Source: Rhodobacteraceae bacterium UBA6141
GTDB lineage: Bacteria > Pseudomonadota > Alphaproteobacteria > Rhodobacterales > Rhodobacteraceae
Length of the DNA stretch: 64,000 nt
Direction of reading: 5' to 3'
NCBI GenBank assembly: GCA_002423245.1
Contig: DIVD01000024.1
Location: 1-64,000 of the forward strand
Shown: positions 33,331 through 41,521 of the stretch, piece after piece
Layout: each line of letters starts with the position of its first letter
Position numbering within the stretch: position 1 is the first letter of the stretch
The notes under the pieces: model-generated
Seen by the model: only the letters and a program-made list of their open reading frames with translations
Databases searched by the model: none
What the model was told of the DNA's origin: nothing
Translations under genes and position numbers: made by a program

Positions 33331-34473
33331 ATGGGGCTCTCGAAAACGATCTGGACGAATCCGTCCGAATTCCTCCGCGCGCAGAAGCCGGAAAATCCGG
33401 TGATGTTCTTTGCACCCACGGTCCTGCAGGCGACCGCGCGGCGCTTCATCGCGGGCTTTCCGGGCCTCGTGACCTATGCGGTCAAGTCGAACCCGGACGA
33501 GATGGTGGTGCAGAACCTCGTCGCCGCCGGCATCCGCGGCTTCGATGTCGCCTCGCCGCATGAGATCGACATGATCCGCCGGCTCGCGCCGGGGGCGGCG
33601 CTGCACTACAACAACCCGGTGCGCGCGCGGGCCGAGATCGCCCATGCCGTCGCCGCCAATGTCCGGTCCTGGTCGGTGGACAGCCATTCCGAGCTGGCGA
33701 AGCTGATCGAGATGGTCCCGGCGGAGGGCTGCGAGATCTCGGTGCGCTACAAGCTGCCGGTGGCGGGCGCCGCCTACAACTTCGGCGCCAAGTTCGGCGC
33801 CACGGTCGAGCTTGCCGCCGAGCTGCTGGCAAGGGTCGCCGCGGCGGGCTTCGTGCCCTCGCTGACCTTCCACCCCGGCACCCAGTGCACCGACCCGATG
33901 GCATGGGACGCCTATATCCGCGCGGGCGCAGGGATCTGCGCGATGGCGGGTGTCAGGGCGGCGCGGCTGAACGTCGGCGGCGGCTTCCCCTCGCACCGGC
34001 TGAACGAGGTGATGCCGCAGCTCGAGGCGACCTTCGCGCTGATCGACCGCGTGGCGACCGAGGCCTTCGGCGCCGACCGCCCGGCACTGGTGTGCGAGCC
34101 GGGCCGCGGCCTTGTCGCCGATGCCTTCACGCTGGCCGCCAAGGTGAAGGCGGTGCGCGACGACGCGCATGTGTTCATCAACGATGGCGTCTATGGCGCG
34201 CTGACCGAACTGCCGATGATCGGCGTGATCGACCGGACCGAGGTGATCTCGCCCGAGGGGATCCGGCGCGACGGGCCGCGGCGCGAGCGCATCGTCTTCG
34301 GCCCCACCTGCGATTCGGTGGACCGGCTGCCGGGCGAGCTGTCGCTGCCGGGCGACCTGCAGGAGGGCGACTACCTCGTCTTCCACGGCATGGGCGCCTA
34401 TTCGACCGCGACCAACACCCGCTTCAACGGGTTCGGCGACGTGCTGCTGGCCACCGTGCTGTCGCTGCGCTGA
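33331..34473 (+). CDS. Ornithine/lysine decarboxylase, fold-type III PLP enzyme
   Basis: The 380-residue cytoplasmic enzyme makes putrescine or cadaverine. The PLP lysine is in VTYAVKSNPDEMVV near residue 50; FDVASPHEID, HYNNPVRAR, FHPGTQC, LNVGGGFPSH, VCEPGRGLVADAF and the catalytic Cys motif FGPTCDSVD follow in the eukaryote-like ODC order. This group decarboxylates L-ornithine and often also lysine in alphaproteobacteria. The ATG at 33331 is preceded by GGACAGG. The divergent Lrp-type gene probably controls it. Confidence 0.9.
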   Translation: MGLSKTIWTNPSEFLRAQKPENPVMFFAPTVLQATARRFIAGFPGLVTYAVKSNPDEMVVQNLVAAGIRGFDVASPHEIDMIRRLAPGAALHYNNPVRARAEIAHAVAANVRSWSVDSHSELAKLIEMVPAEGCEISVRYKLPVAGAAYNFGAKFGATVELAAELLARVAAAGFVPSLTFHPGTQCTDPMAWDAYIRAGAGICAMAGVRAARLNVGGGFPSHRLNEVMPQLEATFALIDRVATEAFGADRPALVCEPGRGLVADAFTLAAKVKAVRDDAHVFINDGVYGALTELPMIGVIDRTEVISPEGIRRDGPRRERIVFGPTCDSVDRLPGELSLPGDLQEGDYLVFHGMGAYSTATNTRFNGFGDVLLATVLSLR

Positions 34474-34668
34474 GCTGCCGCACAGGGGCAAGGCATGCAG
34501 GCGGGCGAGCGCATCGCCCGCCTTTCGCCTGCCCGGCAGGCACCCGCGCCCTCTGTGCAGATCGGGCGGCGCTTTTGTGCGGGCGGGTACGGAACCTGCA
34601 TCTTTCGTAGCGACTATATTCTTGAACGGGTGGGGCGGGACCGGCAGCATGACGGCCATGCCCGCACC

Positions 34669-34704
34669 GGCAGACGCACCGGCAGACTCACGGGCAGACG
34701 CACG
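34669..34704. repeat. Three 12-base repeats before the DUF2235 gene
   Basis: GGCAGACGCACC, GGCAGACTCACG and GGCAGACGCACG lie head to tail at 34669-34704, ten bases before the ATG at 34714. If the gene starts further upstream they would be coding (RRTG repeats); otherwise they form the leader. Confidence 0.75.
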
Positions 34705-34713
34705 GGCTTCGCA

Positions 34714-35856
34714 ATGGGCGGGTCCGGTCTTGGGGACAGGAGGCGAAGGGGCAAGGTGAGGCGGCTTCGGGACAGGCTTCTCAACCTCCTGGGCCTCGGC
34801 CCGCGCGTCGAAAGCACGCAGCGGGCCGCGCCCGCCGGTCCGGTGCGCCCGCGTTATGATCATGTGATCCTGCTCGATGGCACGATGTCCTCGCTCGAGC
34901 CGGGCGAGGAAACCAATGTCGGGCTGATCTGGAAGCTATTGCGCGACATGCCGCGCGATCCGGCCGCTGCCCATCAGCAGATGGTCCATTACGAGGCCGG
35001 CGTGCAATGGCAGACCTGGCGGCGCTTCGGCGATGTGGCGCTGGGGCGCGGCCTCGACCGGCAGATCCGCCGCGCCTATGGCTGGCTGGCCACGCGCTAC
35101 CGCCCCGGTGACCGGATTTTCCTGATCGGCTATTCGCGCGGCGCCTATGCGGTGCGCTCGCTGGCGGGGGTGATCGACGGCGTCGGCCTGCTGCGCCATG
35201 ACGAGGCGACGGAGCGCAACATCCGCCAGGCCTTCCGCCACTATGAACTGTCGCCGGGCAGCCCTGCCGCCCGCACCTTCGCTGCGCTGACCTGCCACGC
35301 CTCGGCAGAGGTGGAGATGGTCGGCGTCTTCGACACGGTGAAGGCGCTTGGCCTGCGGCTGCCGCTGCTGTGGATGCTGACCGAGCCGCGGCACGCATTC
35401 CACAGCCACCAGCTTGGCCCGGCGATCCGCCACGGCTTTCAGGCCCTCGCGCTGGATGAAACGCGGGCGGTGTTCACGCCGGTGATGTGGACCTGCCCCG
35501 AGGGCTGGACCGGGCGGGTGGAGCAGATGTGGTTCCGCGGTGCGCATGGCGATGTCGGTGGCCAGCTTGGCGGCTTTCACGCGGCGCGGGGCCTGTCGAA
35601 CATCCCGCTGGTCTGGATGCTGTCCGAGGCCGAGCGCTGCGGCCTGATGCTGCCCGAGGGCTGGCGCGCGCGCTTTCCGATGGACCCCGAGGCGCCCAGC
35701 GTCGGCTGCTGGCGCGGCATCGGCAAGCTGTTCATCCTGCGCAGCCCGCGCAGGGTGGGCGCGGACCCCTCTGAACGCCTGCACCCGACCGCGCAGCTTT
35801 CCCCCCGCGCGCGCCGCCTGCGCCTGCCCGGCGCCGTGAGCCACGCGGCGGAATAG
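34714..35856 (+). CDS. DUF2235 alpha/beta-hydrolase-like protein
   Basis: The product is about 380 residues. The DUF2235 domain starts at residue 45 with YDHVILLDGTMSSLEPGEETNVGLIWKLL and includes the nucleophile elbow LIGYSRGAYAVRSLAG, VGVFDTVKALG, and the signature MWFRGAHGDVGGQLGGF with the catalytic Asp and His region. This fold is shared with Tle1-type phospholipases of type VI secretion, but no T6SS gene is here and stand-alone copies are common in Rhodobacteraceae. A GTG at 34756 after AGGAGG is a rival start. It follows the decarboxylase in the same direction. Confidence 0.8.
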   Translation: MGGSGLGDRRRRGKVRRLRDRLLNLLGLGPRVESTQRAAPAGPVRPRYDHVILLDGTMSSLEPGEETNVGLIWKLLRDMPRDPAAAHQQMVHYEAGVQWQTWRRFGDVALGRGLDRQIRRAYGWLATRYRPGDRIFLIGYSRGAYAVRSLAGVIDGVGLLRHDEATERNIRQAFRHYELSPGSPAARTFAALTCHASAEVEMVGVFDTVKALGLRLPLLWMLTEPRHAFHSHQLGPAIRHGFQALALDETRAVFTPVMWTCPEGWTGRVEQMWFRGAHGDVGGQLGGFHAARGLSNIPLVWMLSEAERCGLMLPEGWRARFPMDPEAPSVGCWRGIGKLFILRSPRRVGADPSERLHPTAQLSPRARRLRLPGAVSHAAE

Positions 35857-35948
35857 GGGCTGACGGGCCGCCCATCCTGATCTGTGTCACCGCAGGCGCG
35901 CCCAACGCCCGGCCGGCGCCCCCTCCGGGCTCGGCGGTGCAAAGGGGC

Positions 35949-36815
35949 TCAGGCCACTTTTTCAAGCCCGGCATCGGCGGTGATGCCAAGTGCGCGGCAC
36001 ACGTCGCGGGTCAGTTGCGGGCGGTTCAGGGTGTAGAAATGCAGATCCGCCACCCCCTCGCGCAGCAGCCTCTCGCAAAGCCCGGTGCAGATCTCGGTGG
36101 AGAGCAGCGCCTCGCGCCCCTCGCCGCGGGCGGCGGTGAACGCCTCGTCGAGCCATTGCGGAACCGTGGCGCCGCAGCGGGCGGCGAAGCGGCGGGTGCC
36201 CTCCCAGGACTCGATCGGCAGGATGCCGGGGATGATCGGCGCGGCGATTCCGGCGGCGGCGCAGGCATCGCGAAAGCGCAGGAAGGTGTCGGCCTCGAAG
36301 AAGAACTGGGTGATCGCGCTGCTGGCGCCCGCGTCGATCTTGCGCTTCAGCCAGGCCACGTCGGCGGCGCTGTCCGTCGCCTCGGGATGCGGCTCGGGAT
36401 AGGCGCCGGCGCGCAGGGTGAAGCGGCCGGTGGCGGCCAGCGCCTCGATCAGCTCGACCGAGGAGGCAAAGCCTTCGGGATGCGGGGTGAAGCGCGTCTG
36501 CCCCTTGGGCGGATCGCCGCGCAGGGCCACGATCTCGGTCACGCCGGCATCGGCGTAGGCTTGCGCGATCTCCAGCGTCTCGGCGCGGGTCGCGTCCACG
36601 CAGGTCAGATGCGCCGCGACGTTCAGGCCATAGTTCTTGCCGATCGTCGTCACCGCCTCATGGGTCAGCTTGCGGGTGGTGCCGCCGGCGCCATAGGTGA
36701 CCGACACGAAGGACGGCTTCAGCGGCGCGAGCGCCTGCACCGTCTCCCACAGCCGGAAGGAGGCGTCGAGCGTCTGCGGCGGGAAGAATTCGAACGAGAT
36801 GCGCGGCGTGGTCAT
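35949..36815 (-). CDS. metF: 5,10-methylenetetrahydrofolate reductase
   Basis: MetF makes 5-methyl-THF for methionine synthesis with FADH2. The 288-residue TIM barrel begins ISFEFFPPQT with the catalytic Glu, then FVSVTYGAGGTTR, AAHLTCVDATR, EIVALRGDPP, FITQFFFEAD-type AITQFFFEADTFLRF, and GLCERLLREGVADLHFYTLNRP near the end. It is divergent from the LysR gene and shares a 92-base control region with it that contains a MetR-type box. Confidence 0.95.
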   Translation of the reverse strand: MTTPRISFEFFPPQTLDASFRLWETVQALAPLKPSFVSVTYGAGGTTRKLTHEAVTTIGKNYGLNVAAHLTCVDATRAETLEIAQAYADAGVTEIVALRGDPPKGQTRFTPHPEGFASSVELIEALAATGRFTLRAGAYPEPHPEATDSAADVAWLKRKIDAGASSAITQFFFEADTFLRFRDACAAAGIAAPIIPGILPIESWEGTRRFAARCGATVPQWLDEAFTAARGEGREALLSTEICTGLCERLLREGVADLHFYTLNRPQLTRDVCRALGITADAGLEKVA

Positions 36816-36860
36816 GGATGAAATCCTCCTGTTGCTCCCCTTGTGCCACGATCTGCAAAG

Positions 36861-36873
36861 TGAGACAAATTCA
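36861..36873. promoter_or_regulatory. Candidate MetR operator
   Basis: TGAG-ACAAA-TTCA is one mismatch from the MetR consensus TGAA-N5-TTCA and also fits the general LysR T-N11-A box. It lies between divergent metF and the LysR gene, the expected place for autoregulation and metF control. The local sequence is AT-rich compared with its surroundings. Confidence 0.6.
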
Positions 36874-36907
36874 TAATCCTAATGATGAACATGAGCCGGG
36901 CCGCATT

Positions 36908-37813
36908 ATGCATCTGGAGCTTCGCCACCTGCGCACCCTGAAGGCGATCCATGAGACGGGCGGGCTGGCCCGCGCCGCCGAGAGGCTGAACATCACCCAG
37001 TCGGCGCTGAGCCATCAGGTGAAGGGCATCGAGGGTCAGGCGGGGGTAGAGCTGTTCGTGCGCCGGTCCCGGCCGCTGAAGCTGTCGGCGGCGGGGCTGC
37101 GGATGCTGCGCGCCGCCGAACGCATCCTGCCCGAGATCGAGGCGCTGGAGGAGGAGTTTCGCGGCCTGCGCTCGGGCCGCGCGGGGCGGCTGCACATCGC
37201 CATCGAGTGCCATGCGTGTTTCGACTGGCTGTTTCCGGTGCTGGAGGAGTTCCGCCGCGCCTGGCCCGAGGTGGACGTGGACATCCGCCCCGGCCTTGCC
37301 TTCGGCGCGCTGCCGGCGCTGATGCGCGAGGAGGTGGATCTGGTGATTTCCTCGGATCCCGAGGATCTGCCGGGGGCGGTGTTCCACCCGCTGTTCGACT
37401 ATTCACCCACTTTCATAGCTTCGGCGCAGAACCCGTTGGCGCAGAAGGATTTCGTCATGGCGGACGATTTCCGCGACCAGACGCTGATCACCTATCCCGT
37501 GGACCGCGCCCGCCTTGATGTCTTCGCGCAATTGCTGACGCCCGCGAAGGTGGAGCCGCGGGCGGTGCGGCAGGTGGAGCTGACCGCGGTGATCCTGATG
37601 CTGGTCGCCTCGAATCGCGGGGTGGCGGTGCTGCCGGACTGGGTGCTGCGCGAGGCGAGATATCAGCCCGACTATGTGACGCGGCCCGTGACCGCGGCGG
37701 GGCTGACGCGGCGGCTTTATGCGGCGACGCGGGCTGTGGATGCGGCGCAGCCGTTCATGGCGCATGTGCTGCGGCTGGCGCGCACCGGGCCGGTGAAGTT
37801 GCAGCGGACCTGA
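36908..37813 (+). CDS. metR: LysR-type regulator, probable MetR
   Basis: The 301-residue protein has an N-terminal winged helix (LELRHLRTLKAIHETGGLARAAERLNITQSALSHQVKGIE, a close MetR-type match) and a LysR substrate-binding domain (RLHIAIECHACFDWLFPVLEEFR near residue 95). The motif ECHACFDWL is typical of MetR, which binds homocysteine. The ATG at 36908 follows the divergent control region with metF. A hairpin-plus-tail repeat follows the stop. Confidence 0.87.
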   Translation: MHLELRHLRTLKAIHETGGLARAAERLNITQSALSHQVKGIEGQAGVELFVRRSRPLKLSAAGLRMLRAAERILPEIEALEEEFRGLRSGRAGRLHIAIECHACFDWLFPVLEEFRRAWPEVDVDIRPGLAFGALPALMREEVDLVISSDPEDLPGAVFHPLFDYSPTFIASAQNPLAQKDFVMADDFRDQTLITYPVDRARLDVFAQLLTPAKVEPRAVRQVELTAVILMLVASNRGVAVLPDWVLREARYQPDYVTRPVTAAGLTRRLYAATRAVDAAQPFMAHVLRLARTGPVKLQRT

Positions 37814-37826
37814 GGCGGCCGGAAAG

Positions 37827-37882
37827 CCGGGGGGCTGTCTGCCCCCCGGAACCCCCCGAGGATATTTCCGCCAGCAAGAAGC
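37827..37882 (+). terminator. Hairpin terminator with conserved tail (repeat copy A)
   Basis: CCGGGGGGC-TGTCT-GCCCCCCGG is a perfect 9-bp stem (37827-37849), followed by CCCCCCGAGGATATTTCCGCC-AGCAAGAAGC. It begins 14 bases after the metR stop. The tail is nearly identical to the reverse complement of 59642-59670 behind ychF, so this is one copy of a repeated 3' element. Confidence 0.75.
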
Positions 37883-37988
37883 CGGGAGTGGCGCCGTGGC
37901 GCTGGTCGCGATGGGTACAATTGCGCTGATGACGGGGGCGGCGGGCAGGATTATGCCTTGGGGGCGCCGCGAACCGCGAGAAAGACCG

Positions 37989-39245
37989 ATGACTGCTTCC
38001 TCCCCGTCTGCCGGCCCGTCGGCACCCCCGTCTGGCACCGCCTCTGGCTCTTCGCTGCCGAAGCCCGGCGCGGCGGGGGATACCGTGTTCCCGATCCTGC
38101 TGGCGATCAGCCTGTGCCACATGCTCAACGATGTCATGCAGTCGTTGCTGGCGGCGCTCTATCCGATGCTGAAGACCGATTTCGCGCTGGATTACTGGCA
38201 GATCGGGCTGCTGACCATGGCGTTCCAGTTCACCGCCTCGCTGCTGCAGCCGGCGATCGGGATCTTTACCGACAACCATCCGCAGCCCTGGTCGCTGCCG
38301 GTGGCGATGGGTTCGACCTTTTGCGGGCTCTTGCTGCTGGCCTTCGCGCCCGGCTATCCGCTGCTGCTGGCCGGGGCGGCGCTGATCGGGATCGGCTCGG
38401 CGATCTTCCATCCCGAATCCTCGCGCGTGGCGCGGATGGCCTCGGGCGGGCGGTTCGGGATGGCGCAATCGGTGTTCCAGGTCGGGGGCAATTTCGGCAC
38501 CTCGCTGGGGCCGCTGCTGGCGGCGTTCATCGTGGTGCCGCTCGGGCGGCCGAGCGTGGCGCTGTTCTGCGTGCTGGCGCTGGCGGCGATGGTCATCCTC
38601 GGCCGGGTCGGGCGCTGGTACGGGCGCACGCTGGCGGCCGCCAGCAGGCGCAGGGCCGACCGCACCCTGCCGCTGCCGCGCCAAACGGTGATCCTGGCGC
38701 TGGTGGTGCTGGCCTTCCTGACCTTCACCAAGAACATCTACATGGCCAGCATCTCGAGCTATTACACCTTCTACCTGATCGAGACCTTCGGGATCGGAAC
38801 CCAGCACTCGCAGCTGATGCTGTTCCTGTTCCTGGGCGCCGTTGCCGCGGGCACGGTGCTGGGCGGGCCGGTGGCCGACCGGTTCGGACCGATGCCGGTG
38901 ATCTGGGTGTCGATCCTGGGGGTGCTGCCCTTCACGCTGGCGCTGCCGCATGTCGGGCTGGTCGGCAGCGGCGTGCTGTCGGTCTGCATCGGGCTGATCC
39001 TCGCCTCGGCCTTCTCGGCGATCGTGGTCTTCGCGCAGGAACTGGTGCCGGGCCGGGTGGGGATGGTGGCGGGCATCTTCTTCGGCTTCTCCTTCGGCAT
39101 GGGCGGCATCGCGGCCGCGGTGCTGGGGCTTCTGGCCGACAGCCACGGCATCCGCTTTGTCTATCTGATCTGCTCGGGCCTGCCGGCGCTTGGCATCCTG
39201 ACGATCCTGCTGCCGCGGCGCAGCGCCTTCGTGCGGGCGGGCTAG
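37989..39245 (+). CDS. MFS efflux protein, fosmidomycin resistance (Fsr)-like
   Basis: The 418-residue product has twelve helices and the Fsr N-terminal hallmark LAISLCHMLNDVMQSLLAALYPML, then GIGSAIFHPESSRVARMASGGRFGMAQSVFQVGGNFGTSLGPL, diagnostic of that family. The second half has GGPVADRFGPMPVIW. Fsr exports fosmidomycin in E. coli; natural substrates are unknown. The start at 37989 is chosen by the normal spacing; the upstream frame is short and Arg-rich. Confidence 0.87.
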   Translation: MTASSPSAGPSAPPSGTASGSSLPKPGAAGDTVFPILLAISLCHMLNDVMQSLLAALYPMLKTDFALDYWQIGLLTMAFQFTASLLQPAIGIFTDNHPQPWSLPVAMGSTFCGLLLLAFAPGYPLLLAGAALIGIGSAIFHPESSRVARMASGGRFGMAQSVFQVGGNFGTSLGPLLAAFIVVPLGRPSVALFCVLALAAMVILGRVGRWYGRTLAAASRRRADRTLPLPRQTVILALVVLAFLTFTKNIYMASISSYYTFYLIETFGIGTQHSQLMLFLFLGAVAAGTVLGGPVADRFGPMPVIWVSILGVLPFTLALPHVGLVGSGVLSVCIGLILASAFSAIVVFAQELVPGRVGMVAGIFFGFSFGMGGIAAAVLGLLADSHGIRFVYLICSGLPALGILTILLPRRSAFVRAG

Positions 39246-39318
39246 CCTCGCGGCAGGGCCTTTCCTTTCGCCGCGCCCGCTTGTATAGCACCGCGCTTGA
39301 ACAAGGGAGCCTTCCGGC

Positions 39319-40110
39319 ATGCAGGGCAGCGCAAACCTCAACCTGATGATCAAGGCCGCCCGCAAGGCCGGCCGCAGCCTGGTCAAGGACTTCCGCGAGG
39401 TCGAGAACCTGCAGGTCTCGGCCAAGGGGCCGGGCGACTTCGTGACCAGGGCCGACCGCGAGGCGGAGCGGATCATCAAGGAAGAGCTGCGCGGCGCGCG
39501 CCCCTCCTATGGCTGGGTGGGCGAGGAGACCGGCGAGGCGGCGGGCGAGGATCCGACCCGGCGCTGGCTGGTCGATCCGCTGGATGGCACCACCAACTTC
39601 CTGCACGGGTTGCCGCACTGGTGCATCTCCATCGCGCTGGAGCACAAGGGCGAGATCGTCTCGGCCGTGGTGTTCGACCCGGCCAAGGACGAGATGTTCC
39701 GCGCCGAGAAGGGCCAGGGCGCCTGGATGAACGAAGGGCGGATCCGCGTCTCGGGGCGGCGGAGCATGATCGAGGCGATCTTCGCCACCGGCGTGCCCTT
39801 CGGCGGCCGGTCCACCCTGCCCGCCACGCTGCAGGATCTGGCGCGGCTGATGCCGGTCTGTGCCGGGGTGCGCCGCTGGGGCGCGGCGGCGCTCGACCTC
39901 GCCTATGTGGCGGCGGGGCGCTATGACGGCTATTGGGAGCGCGGGCTGCAGTCGTGGGACATCGCGGCGGGGCTGCTGCTGGTCAGGGAGGCGGGCGGCT
40001 TTGTCGGCCCGGTGCGCGAGGGGGCCGACATGCTGCGATCCGGGTCCATCATTGCCGGCAATGCCGCGCTTTTCGACCCGCTGTGCAGGATCCTGCGCGA
40101 GCCGGCCTGA
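39319..40110 (+). CDS. suhB: Inositol monophosphatase family protein (SuhB-like)
   Basis: The 263-residue Mg-dependent phosphatase has all family signatures: WVGEETGEAAGED with the metal Glu near residue 70, WLVDPLDGTTNFLHGLPHW near 88-105, and the C-terminal LQSWDIAAGLLLVREAGGFVG. It would remove phosphate from inositol-1-phosphate or a related sugar phosphate; SuhB also has RNA-linked roles in E. coli. AGGGAG precedes the ATG. It converges with the FkbM gene across a short hairpin. Confidence 0.9.
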   Translation: MQGSANLNLMIKAARKAGRSLVKDFREVENLQVSAKGPGDFVTRADREAERIIKEELRGARPSYGWVGEETGEAAGEDPTRRWLVDPLDGTTNFLHGLPHWCISIALEHKGEIVSAVVFDPAKDEMFRAEKGQGAWMNEGRIRVSGRRSMIEAIFATGVPFGGRSTLPATLQDLARLMPVCAGVRRWGAAALDLAYVAAGRYDGYWERGLQSWDIAAGLLLVREAGGFVGPVREGADMLRSGSIIAGNAALFDPLCRILREPA

Positions 40111-40117
40111 TCGCCTG

Positions 40118-40133
40118 CCTCGCGGGCGCGAGG
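40118..40133. terminator. Short hairpin between convergent suhB and FkbM genes
   Basis: CCTCGCG and CGCGAGG form a perfect 7-bp stem around GG (or a 6-bp stem with four loop bases), in the 37-base gap between two convergent genes. No T tract follows. Confidence 0.5.
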
Positions 40134-40147
40134 GCCGGGTGGCGCGC

Positions 40148-41044
40148 TCAGGCCGCCGATGCCTCGCCGGCTTTCTGATGCGGCAGAAGCGCCGCGTAGG
40201 CGCGCGCCCCGGCCTCGGTGATCACGCCGCGCTGCCAGAGGATCGACAGGCATTTCAGCGTCAGATCCTCGCTGCCGAACACGCTGTCGGCGCAGATGGC
40301 AAGATGCTTGAGCTGCTCGTCGGTATGGAGATCGGAATCGAGCAGGCTGCGTATCAGCACCGCATCGCCGTCGATCACCTGGCTCTGGTAGCGGCGCCAG
40401 TTCACGCCGGACATCAGCGCGGAGTTCACCGCCTTTGCCTTCAGGAACATGAACTTGTGCAGCAGGAAGCCGTAGCTTTCCAGCAGCGCGGCCTGTTGGT
40501 GGAAAAGCGGTTGCCCCTGATAGAGCGGAACGAAGGCCATCTCGGTGATGATCGCGACGGCCGAGGACAGCGTCTCGCGGCCATTTTCGAAGATCATCTT
40601 CTCGGCGCCCTGCACGTCGATCTTCACGAGATCGGGCCGTGGCAGATCGCCGAGGTCGTCAAGCCGCCGGGTGGTCAGGGGGACGGTGCGGTCCACGGCC
40701 ATCGCCTTGTGCCAGCGGCCCAGATAGGCCAGCGTGGCCGGGTTCGGGGCCAGCAGCGAGGTGAAGCCGCTGCTTTTGCAGATGTGCAGTTCGGCGGGGG
40801 TGCCGTCGCCGATCGCGTAGGGAAGGTAGTTTTCACTCTCCGCCTTCCTCGCCTGCAACTGCTCGAAGGCATCTTGCTGTGGCTCGAACCCCCAGACCTC
40901 GCCGTGGCCCGAGCGCAGAAGCGCGTCATAGGGGCAGTCGTTGATCGGGTTGGCGCCGATGTCGAGGATGCGCGTGCGCCTCTCGGGCTTCAGCAGGGCC
41001 ACCAGTCGGTCGAGCCGCAGGCTCGCAGCAGTCTCGGACGGCAT
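40148..41044 (-). CDS. FkbM family SAM-dependent methyltransferase
   Basis: The 298-residue protein has motif I RILDIGANPINDCPYDALL near residue 25, EVWGFEPQQDAFEQL, and the FkbM-specific KIDVQGAEKMIFEN near 145. Such enzymes O-methylate sugars or polyketides, often in surface polysaccharide synthesis. A C-terminal helical extension of about 80 residues is present (LLHKFMFLKAKAVNS onward). No glycan cluster is adjacent, so the acceptor is unknown. Confidence 0.82.
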   Translation of the reverse strand: MPSETAASLRLDRLVALLKPERRTRILDIGANPINDCPYDALLRSGHGEVWGFEPQQDAFEQLQARKAESENYLPYAIGDGTPAELHICKSSGFTSLLAPNPATLAYLGRWHKAMAVDRTVPLTTRRLDDLGDLPRPDLVKIDVQGAEKMIFENGRETLSSAVAIITEMAFVPLYQGQPLFHQQAALLESYGFLLHKFMFLKAKAVNSALMSGVNWRRYQSQVIDGDAVLIRSLLDSDLHTDEQLKHLAICADSVFGSEDLTLKCLSILWQRGVITEAGARAYAALLPHQKAGEASAA

Positions 41045-41134
41045 GGCTGGCCTCGTTCGTTGCCGGGTGCGGGCAGAGTATGGGGGCGAAGGCCGGGTCG
41101 GCGCAATCGGGGAACGGGGCCGGCCGGGTGCGGG

Positions 41135-41521
41135 CTACCTGTCCGACGGGTGATTGACCCCGTCGCTCCACTCCACCGCGCCGAGGTCGCGGGGGTTCAG
41201 CCCCTCGAGGCAGGCGGCATTCACCCCCAACTCGTTCGGGTTGGACCGGCGGCGATGGTGGGTGTAGATCCCGCAGACCGAACAGAACCAGTGCTCCGCG
41301 GTCCGGGTGCCGAACTGATAGAGCGTCAGCCTGTCCGCCCCCTCGACGATCCTCACCCCGTCCAGCGGCGCGGTGACGGCGATGGCGCCCCGCCTGCGGC
41401 AGAACGAGCAATCGCAGCGGCGGGCGGTGCCGAGGCCCCCGGGCGCCAGCGTCACCTCGAAGCGCACGGCGCCGCAATGGCAACTGGCGGGGTGGTTCGG
41501 GCGGATCGGGGGCAGGGTCAT
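41135..41521 (-). CDS. GFA family protein (glutathione-dependent formaldehyde-activating-like)
   Basis: The 128-residue protein has the GFA zinc-binding cysteines: ASCHCGAVRFEV, CDCSFCRRRGAI and CSVCGIYTHHRRRSNP. This fold is shared with Gfa, which joins formaldehyde and glutathione, though most members have unproved activity. Its ATG overlaps the rhomboid stop (ATGA), so the two are translated together. Such coupling of a cytoplasmic GFA protein and a membrane protease is unusual. Confidence 0.85.
   Translation of the reverse strand: MTLPPIRPNHPASCHCGAVRFEVTLAPGGLGTARRCDCSFCRRRGAIAVTAPLDGVRIVEGADRLTLYQFGTRTAEHWFCSVCGIYTHHRRRSNPNELGVNAACLEGLNPRDLGAVEWSDGVNHPSDR

Noticed and set aside
34714..35856. 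Type VI secretion effector
   Set aside because: The DUF2235 fold is shared with Tle1, but no VgrG, PAAR or immunity gene is near.
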